DNA of 64,000 nucleotides from Chrysaora quinquecirrha (lineage: Eukaryota > Cnidaria > Scyphozoa > Semaeostomeae > Pelagiidae), in contig JACTAT010000010.1 in assembly GCA_014526335.1 (NCBI GenBank), forward strand, positions 8,793,732 through 8,857,731. Reading direction: 5' to 3'. Below the pieces are notes generated by a model. It was given only the letters and a program-made list of their open reading frames with translations, searched no databases and was not told the DNA's origin. The translations under genes and the position numbers were made by a program. Shown piece after piece: positions 58,103-64,000 of the stretch. Numbering within the stretch: the first letter of the stretch is position 1; each line of letters begins with the position of its first letter.

Positions 58103-59809
58103 CTGCTAAATTTTCTTGAAAACTTTTAGAAGTGCTTTAAGACTTTCATCTTAGTGAAATACAAATAATTTGTTACTTATGTGTCATTCTGGCTACAAGA
58201 CTTTCAGGATGTGGTATCGTCCCTGACAAAGAAGTTCATTTTGTCACTGCACCAGAACACTCAATGAAAGAACAATAGGAAATATCTCCTTATCTTCAGA
58301 TGTTAATTATACATAACTCTTGAATTCGTTATATATTTCAAATCACAGCCTTTTCAAGATGATTTTTATTTAAAAATTGAATCATCTTCTTTGCTAACAA
58401 AGATGGTTAGTGTTGAAACATTTCTAATAATAACATACCCTCCTTGCAGCAACGCTCTCCTAGAATGCTCAATCAAGGCATCTCTTGTACGTGGAAACTG
58501 CTTAAAACTTTTGTTGTTCTCTTTGGCAAATTTATCCATTTCTTTATCAAATTATCCAAAAAGGTTCTCTTTTTGCACGATAGACTTCGTGATAAAATTT
58601 TATTGATCAATTATCAGATAGTGTATTAACAAATGAGTTGACATCTCGGGTATAAGCAGTATTTTACTTGGCAGCTTTTCAAACACCATTATATCAGATG
58701 AGTATCCTAAGTATAGGATATATCACTTTGAATGTGATCCACAAGGAATCGTCAAGGGAAATAATAAAAACCTTGTGTACCATGAAAGAGATTTGTCTTT
58801 ATATCTTAGACAACAATTTGGAAATCAAAAAATTATACTTTCAGAATTTAGCCTGTCATTTAGGAATTTAAGAATTTGAGTGTCTTTTCTGTTAGAAAAA
58901 TCATCAAGCATGGCTAATCTACTTACACATCTACGAGGCTGATAAGTAGGCATTATCATTTCCCTTTATGCCCAAAGCGTCATTAATATTTGTCTTCTTT
59001 CTTGGTACTGAATCCTTTTTATTAAATTTTATTCTATGTTATGTAAGCATGTCTACAATTTCCTTTTATTGCTGAAAACAAAAAATTATCTTTATTTCGA
59101 AATATTCTGGACATGGTCATCGAGCACATTAAATGCTAAAAAAATGCAAACATTATCTTACACCTACTTAACTTGGGAAATATAATGCATAGAGTTCATC
59201 TGCAATGGTTTGTAGTTATTTAAATATAATTTAAGTTCATTTACTATAAATGATTTTTTGCTGTATTTTGTTTACATTCATTGGATAAAGTTGAATATAG
59301 ATGCCGAGTAAACCCTTGTCATTCAAAGATTATTTTTATGACATAGATGACATATTTTTGTAACATATTAAAGTGCTCTGGACGACAAACAATATCAATA
59401 TTTTTTTCTAAATACAGTGTACATGGTATTTCATTCATGTTTTTTAAATGTTGTTTTTATAACTTGTCACATAAAATGTGTAAAGATGTTGTTTTTTATA
59501 ACTTGTCACATAAAATGTGTAAAGAAATCATGTACTAACATCCTTGCATGTGCATTTTCCATTAAGTGCCTTCCCTCAATAAGGGTATACAGGATTAATT
59601 GTATAACTGATGATATTTCTTGATCCTTTTTTTAATCTTACAGAATATAAAATGATTCATTTTGAGTAATTTCGAGAGATGAAAACTCATGTCCTTCTCT
59701 AATTTGACGTAATTCTTGGATGGAATAAAGAGCCTAGGATATACCCTAGTAGGCTTGCACTGATTGATTTTAGGCTAATTCACATATAGTCGGGAAATTT
59801 TATTGCATA

Positions 59810-60545
59810 ATTTCGAAAGTTGGGATGTCAAATCTTCCATGAAATAACAGGATGTTTTTCTCATTGGAACGAATTTTCAACTGCTGCTTCTGATTATCTG
59901 TATGAGGAAAACTGTTTGCAATTGTTTTATCCACAACATCTCTGCATCTAAGATCTCATCGGCTGAAAGTGCTACTTCATTTGAGACAGATTTCTTCTTG
60001 CATGCTATCATAAATCGTAAAACAAATGCTGTAATTCGAAAGATTTTTCTGGGACTTGCATATCTGGTTAGATGAAACACATCTGCCAATCCCATTCTGG
60101 TTTCATTTTCATTGATGACTGATACCAAGTTTGTTTCACAGCGTTCTTGATTCACTATTCCATCTTCTGTGATCATAGAGGTACCTGGCCATTGGTCTTT
60201 ACCATTCAGCGATTCAGGTACCTTCCACCAAAAGTCACAATTCTGGAGTCGTTCTGATGTCATGCCCCTTGAGCCAATGTCAGCAGTATTTTCACTTGTA
60301 GGGCAGTACCTCCAACAGATGTAATCTTCGCCGAGTATCTGATTAACACAGGATTGGACAATTTTTTTCCTTTTGCCACAATTCTGAAGCAAGCATACAT
60401 CAGTCTTGCTGTCTGTCCAACAATAGGTATCGTTTATATTCCATGCTTTTACAAGTGTTGCCAACATCTGAGCTGCTACGAGTTGTCTTGGAACTGAAAG
60501 ATCTAGTCTTGCGACTAAAGCCTTTGCTGTTAACAGTTTGGCCAC
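59810..60545 (-). mobile_element. BEL/Pao pol fragment, longest copy (U5)
   Basis: An unbroken frame of 222 codons (60545-59877): RNase H acid in YCWTDSKTD, SENTADIGSRG, WWKVPESL, then HLTRYASPRKIFRITAFVLR and ILDAEMLWIKQLQ, which match the 'W..LLRVTAWv.RF ... AE..WIk..Q' part of BEL/Pao pol before the integrase. The HLTRY segment is deleted in U1, U2 and U4. Both ends are cut, and there is no RT or LTR. Confidence 0.82.
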
Positions 60546-60846
60546 TTTTCTTCCATTTCACTGACAACCAGATATACCAAGGCACAACAGGCTGTAACAC
60601 TGGAATCTGAACATCCACGCATCTGGTTTTCTGTAGACTTGCTTGGGATTCCAAAATAAATATTGTACCAGTTTAAATTTTAATATTAAATAACACCGAC
60701 ATTTCGAGCATGAACTCGCTATGAAGTAGTGAATTAACAGAAAATATGAAGTTATATCAAATGAATAGGGATTCGAAAAATAGAAAAATAAAAAGAACGT
60801 AAGATACAATTAAGAGAAGAATGAAGAATGAACAGAAAAAGAATGA

Positions 60847-61220
60847 ATGTTCCCAGTCAAGAAGAATGTTGACGAATTCCAAGTCAATCATGATATTGAA
60901 AGGTTTTTCCGACGTCTTCGTTTAAAAGCTCATTTCCACAACAACAGCTCTGAAGACAACAGCAATTCTGAAACAGCAAATACATCAAGCAATGGTAACA
61001 AAGATATCAATTCGCAAAAGATGAATATTGCCGAGCTTTTGCCAGATAAATCCACTTGGACCCCAGAAATGGTGCATATCAAGCACTGGACCTCTACATT
61101 GAAAAATGCAGATATGAAATCTCCCAGCTCAACTTCAACGCCAATCACAAAAAATTGTATGCGGGACTAGAGTGGTCTACCTTGAAATGACCAAAAGAAC
61201 GTGAAGATATAGTGATCAAA
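60847..61220 (+). mobile_element. Penelope-like fragment (U5)
   Basis: Same fragment; a one-base loss in the C run before 'agaaatgg' (about 61,063) breaks the frame after KSTWTP, and the later part continues in another frame. Confidence 0.62.
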
Positions 61221-62244
61221 TTTTCGAGAAAAAAGGGATATCCATGTTGTATGAAAACTAGGCTACCTGCACGCTAGGAAGGAAGAGCGCTCCAGAACAA
61301 GGGCCTTTAAATGTATCATATGATATAGTGTAGAGAAAAAAAATCAATCAAAATATGCTAAAATCTCAATCACTTATATTTGAGCTGGAAAGTAAAATAG
61401 TGCAGAAACTTTGTTTTGTCTTTATTACTTACACATGTCATCCAAACCTTTGGTTCCTGCTCCTCATTGTTGACTTTTTGGCAAGACAGAAGACGTTACC
61501 AATCATAGAACAAATTACTTGTGATTTAAATCGAGGCTGAAGGCTCAAAGAGAAAATGAGAAATTGAAAATTGTAAGGTTTTTGTTTTCTTCCAGAGTCT
61601 GGTACCCAGGGTTGGGGAGTGTGACTTGAAATTGATAATTTTTGTCAGTCTCTGGTGCATTCAAGCTGCAAAGGTCATCGGGCACACATCAATAAGGTGC
61701 CTTTATGCCATATAATTAGTTCAGTTTTCTACAATTGTCTGTACTCTTGTGTGGAAAGTATGGAAAGTTTCAACAACATCTCCAGTGAGCAAAGACAAGG
61801 ACCAATTTTCTCCTTGTTCCATGCAATTGTTTTTTGTTTGTCTCTGGAAACAAAGAACCAACAGGAACAGAGATGGCCAAAACAAAGGAAGTAATCAGGT
61901 TCAGAATAAAAAAATTAGCTCACATTAAGAATTTTCCACAATGTTGCACACGGAAAAGGAGAACAACATGGCCAACGATCAAACAGGAAATTTAATGAAT
62001 TACCTATTTTATTAAATTTTTCAGGTCTGTTGTAGTCAGGGTCTTGTTCAGGGCCATTATTATTATAATCCAGGTCCCAATCCATTGCCAAGTTTTCCAA
62101 TTCTAGGGAAAATATTAGAAGTTAGAGACATTGAGATAGACTGGAACATTTGAAACTGGATAATATTTTATGTTCGGTTAATTTCAAACATATTGGTGTG
62201 AGGTGGGCGTCGGGTGCTTTAGAAAGTAACTTTTCTACAAAAGT

Positions 62245-62604
62245 ATGGTACTACTAATGACACAAGAACTGTTCCTTTTCTTTATTTTATCAGAATTGTT
62301 CCTGAAAATGCAACTAGAACTGAAAGTCATTCGCCACAAGCATGACAGACTGGTAAAAGAAAAAGCTTTTCTTAAACTGAGAAAACAAAGCATTTGGAGT
62401 GTGCTGAATTTAGTTCGAATTTCCCTGGAAAAGGCAAGAAAATTGAGCTCCATTGCAGGTCCCTGGATAGGACCACAGGTATACAATTGGAAATGGCAAA
62501 TTTATTTGAGGCTGAGAAGCACCTACTTCCAAACCTCGAAAATATTGAAAAACATTGAGCCAGTTGGAGAATCTCAATTTAAGAGAAATAAAATCAAAAT
62601 TTGA
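62245..62604 (+). CDS. 119-aa helical protein, intact only in U5
   Basis: ATG 62245 to TGA 62602-62604. The N-terminus is hydrophobic (VLLMTQELFLFFILSELFL), then comes a charged helix (VIRHKHDRLVKEKAFLKL), a conserved-looking AGPWIGPQVYNW, and a basic end (QFKRNKIKI). An in-frame acceptor TTTTATCAG (62292) offers a start by splicing that would drop the hydrophobic part. In U2, U3 and U4 the same region has AAATTAAAAAAAC and stops early. A second frame (62555-62824) continues as coiled coil. No family recognised. Confidence 0.4.
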   Translation: MVLLMTQELFLFFILSELFLKMQLELKVIRHKHDRLVKEKAFLKLRKQSIWSVLNLVRISLEKARKLSSIAGPWIGPQVYNWKWQIYLRLRSTYFQTSKILKNIEPVGESQFKRNKIKI

Positions 62605-63568
62605 AATGAAGCAAAAACTTAATGAGAAACAAATACAAACGAAGGAGCATGTGAAGGAGAGGAGGCAGGAATCGAAAATTTCAATGTACAAGTTATTGAA
62701 AAAAATGGACCCAGACATCTGCCCTACGTACACACTTTTTACAAGGGTTTTTTCATTGAACCCTAGAAGAGTGGAGGAGTTCATTTTTATAAGCTTACTA
62801 CCAGAATTGAGCTTACAGCTCTGAAGAACCTTTAAGTTTTAGGTTTCTTCGAAAAACATTTTCTTTACCAATTTGGGTAAAATTCTGAAAAATTTACTCG
62901 TTTTGGGTAAAATTTAACTCATTGAGGTAAACTTTTTCGGGAGATCTTTTAAAAGAACTTTATCTGATAAGGTAAAAGTGACATAGCCAGTACTCACAGG
63001 CTGAAGGGAGGGAGACAAAATGGCACTTTTTAAGTGCCATTTTCGGAATCTGCATACAACAAAAACCCATTATAGGTTGAAAAAATTTGGTGGTTGTCAC
63101 TCAGATTTTGAAATTTAGGACATCATTCTATTGTTTTCTGTTAATTATTCTTATAAATTAGCAGAAAATAATAGAATGATGCCATATCATATATCTCAAA
63201 ATCTGATTGCTGACTTGTGTGCATGGAAACCCCCCCCCCCCAGAGCCTGTGAGTACTACTTTTGTCACTTTTTCCCCAATCGGGAAAAGTTTTTCTAACA
63301 ATCTCTTAAAACAGTTTACCTGAACGAGTAAAATTTACCCGAGCAGTAAACTTTTCAAAATTTTATCCGAAGTGGTAAAGAAAATGCTTACATCTAATGA
63401 TTATATTAATGCTTATATACATAAAATGCTTATATAAATGCTGAAAATGCTTATATTAATGCTTATATTAATGCTTGTACTAATGCTTATATTAATTCTT
63501 ACCCTATATTAATGCTTATATTGGGCCTAATGCTATACACACGATTTTGATATATTCTTATTTTTTAA

Positions 63569-63921
63569 CTAGATAGTCTTATATTTGTCTTCGTATTGAA
63601 AGGGATATGCCTCTGGAAAGATCTGATAATTGTCCCTTTGTATGGGCATGATCCACATTTCTGAAAGGAGAAGCAAGGAGAAGCAAGGAGAGAGGTCAAT
63701 GACAAATATCACAAAATGGGAATAAAAAGCCCCTTCTTGATATTTTATGTCATGAACTGCAGTTCAAAATTTCTTACCAGTGGTTGCCTTTGGCTGTTGC
63801 TTGGAAGGGCTATTCGATATTCGCTGCGGTGTTTCATGAAGTCTTTTACGATCACTGACGAGAATTTCCTTGAGCAATACTTGAATATTGTTGACACTAA
63901 TATTATCTTTGAAGCATTCAT
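63569..63921 (-). pseudogene. zinc-finger gene copy, finger broken (U5)
   Basis: Exon 1 (63778-63921) is like U4. Exon 2 (63569-63660) has lost 13 bp (the 'ggcacaactgtat' of other units, plus strand), which removes the second ligand pair and shifts the frame. Confidence 0.55.
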
Positions 63922-64000
63922 TTGAACTATTTGTCAAACCAGATAAATCAAATTTGCCATCAGCCGGTTATGAAAACACTTGTGAAGACATAACACAAAC

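Larger units (their letters stand above)
50827..59520. repeat. U4: complete array unit, 8.69 kb
   Basis: All parts of U1 present with more substitutions, for example AACTGCAGTTC for AACTGCGGCTC near 55,520 and a 22-bp insertion near 59,090. Confidence 0.95.
59521..64000. repeat. U5: array unit, most diverged, cut by the right edge
   Basis: Differs from the others in having about one minisatellite unit instead of four, a longer BEL/Pao frame, an intact 119-codon plus ORF at 62245 and a 13-bp deletion in the zinc-finger exon. Confidence 0.9.

Noticed and set aside
1..64000. tRNA and rRNA genes
   Set aside because: I looked for B-box words (GGTTCGANNCC) and rRNA-like conserved stretches on both strands and found no candidate with a matching A box or fold.

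Overview
The window is animal nuclear DNA: about two thirds A+T, short spliced exons with GT/AG borders, no operons, and mostly repeats and broken selfish genes. Several families (a MULE-like transposase, a D-D-E gene of the 'AGPGVGVSN' type, a CR1/L2-like LINE with a 2A-like motif, a Cys-rich-tail gene, Penelope-like and BEL/Pao pieces) look like those I remember from cnidarian genomes. A cnidarian is my best guess; no marker gene settles it.

Left third (1-15.9 kb). A minus-strand intronless ORF encodes a protein kinase, then a cysteine-protease-like region, and leads into a MULE-like transposase that runs off the left edge. It carries three in-frame stops and a frame change. About 0.8 kb away is a 634-bp foldback element with a 9-bp target duplication, the size MULEs make. 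Next come a ~345-bp satellite (5.07-6.17 kb), 2.9 kb with no gene I can support, a Cys-rich exon (9.05 kb), a plus-strand multi-exon KMT5A-like SET gene broken in its substrate/cofactor motif (10.2-14.96 kb), an 81-bp minisatellite and a TA-rich stretch.

Middle (16-25.4 kb). An AT-rich cluster of small plus-strand genes ends in a broken A32-type (FtsK/HerA superfamily) packaging ATPase of the Polinton/adintovirus kind. Then a head-to-head pair: a minus SAM + coiled-coil gene and a plus, lesion-rich D-D-E transposase-like gene. A 5' LINE fragment follows.

Right 60% (25.4-64 kb). A tandem array of a ~8.65-kb unit: U0 tail (25,380-28,812), U1 (28,813-37,446), U2 (37,447-~45,013), U3 (~45,014-50,826), U4 (50,827-59,520) and U5 (59,521-end). 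Each full unit carries a ~140-bp minisatellite, a BEL/Pao pol fragment (minus), a Penelope-like fragment (plus), small exons on both strands, a 528-bp foldback element, a head-to-head pair of small spliced genes (82-aa zinc finger on minus; 120-aa unknown on plus), a 154-bp inverted-terminal element and exons of a Cys-rich-tail gene (minus). U2 is a mosaic that switches to U0-like sequence and is joined by a ~3.9-kb deletion to U3. U5 is the most diverged and keeps longer pieces.

No tRNA, rRNA or CRISPR array was seen. Splice models are my reading of the sequence and have no transcript support. Homopolymer shortenings in U2 suggest that some frameshifts could be assembly error.
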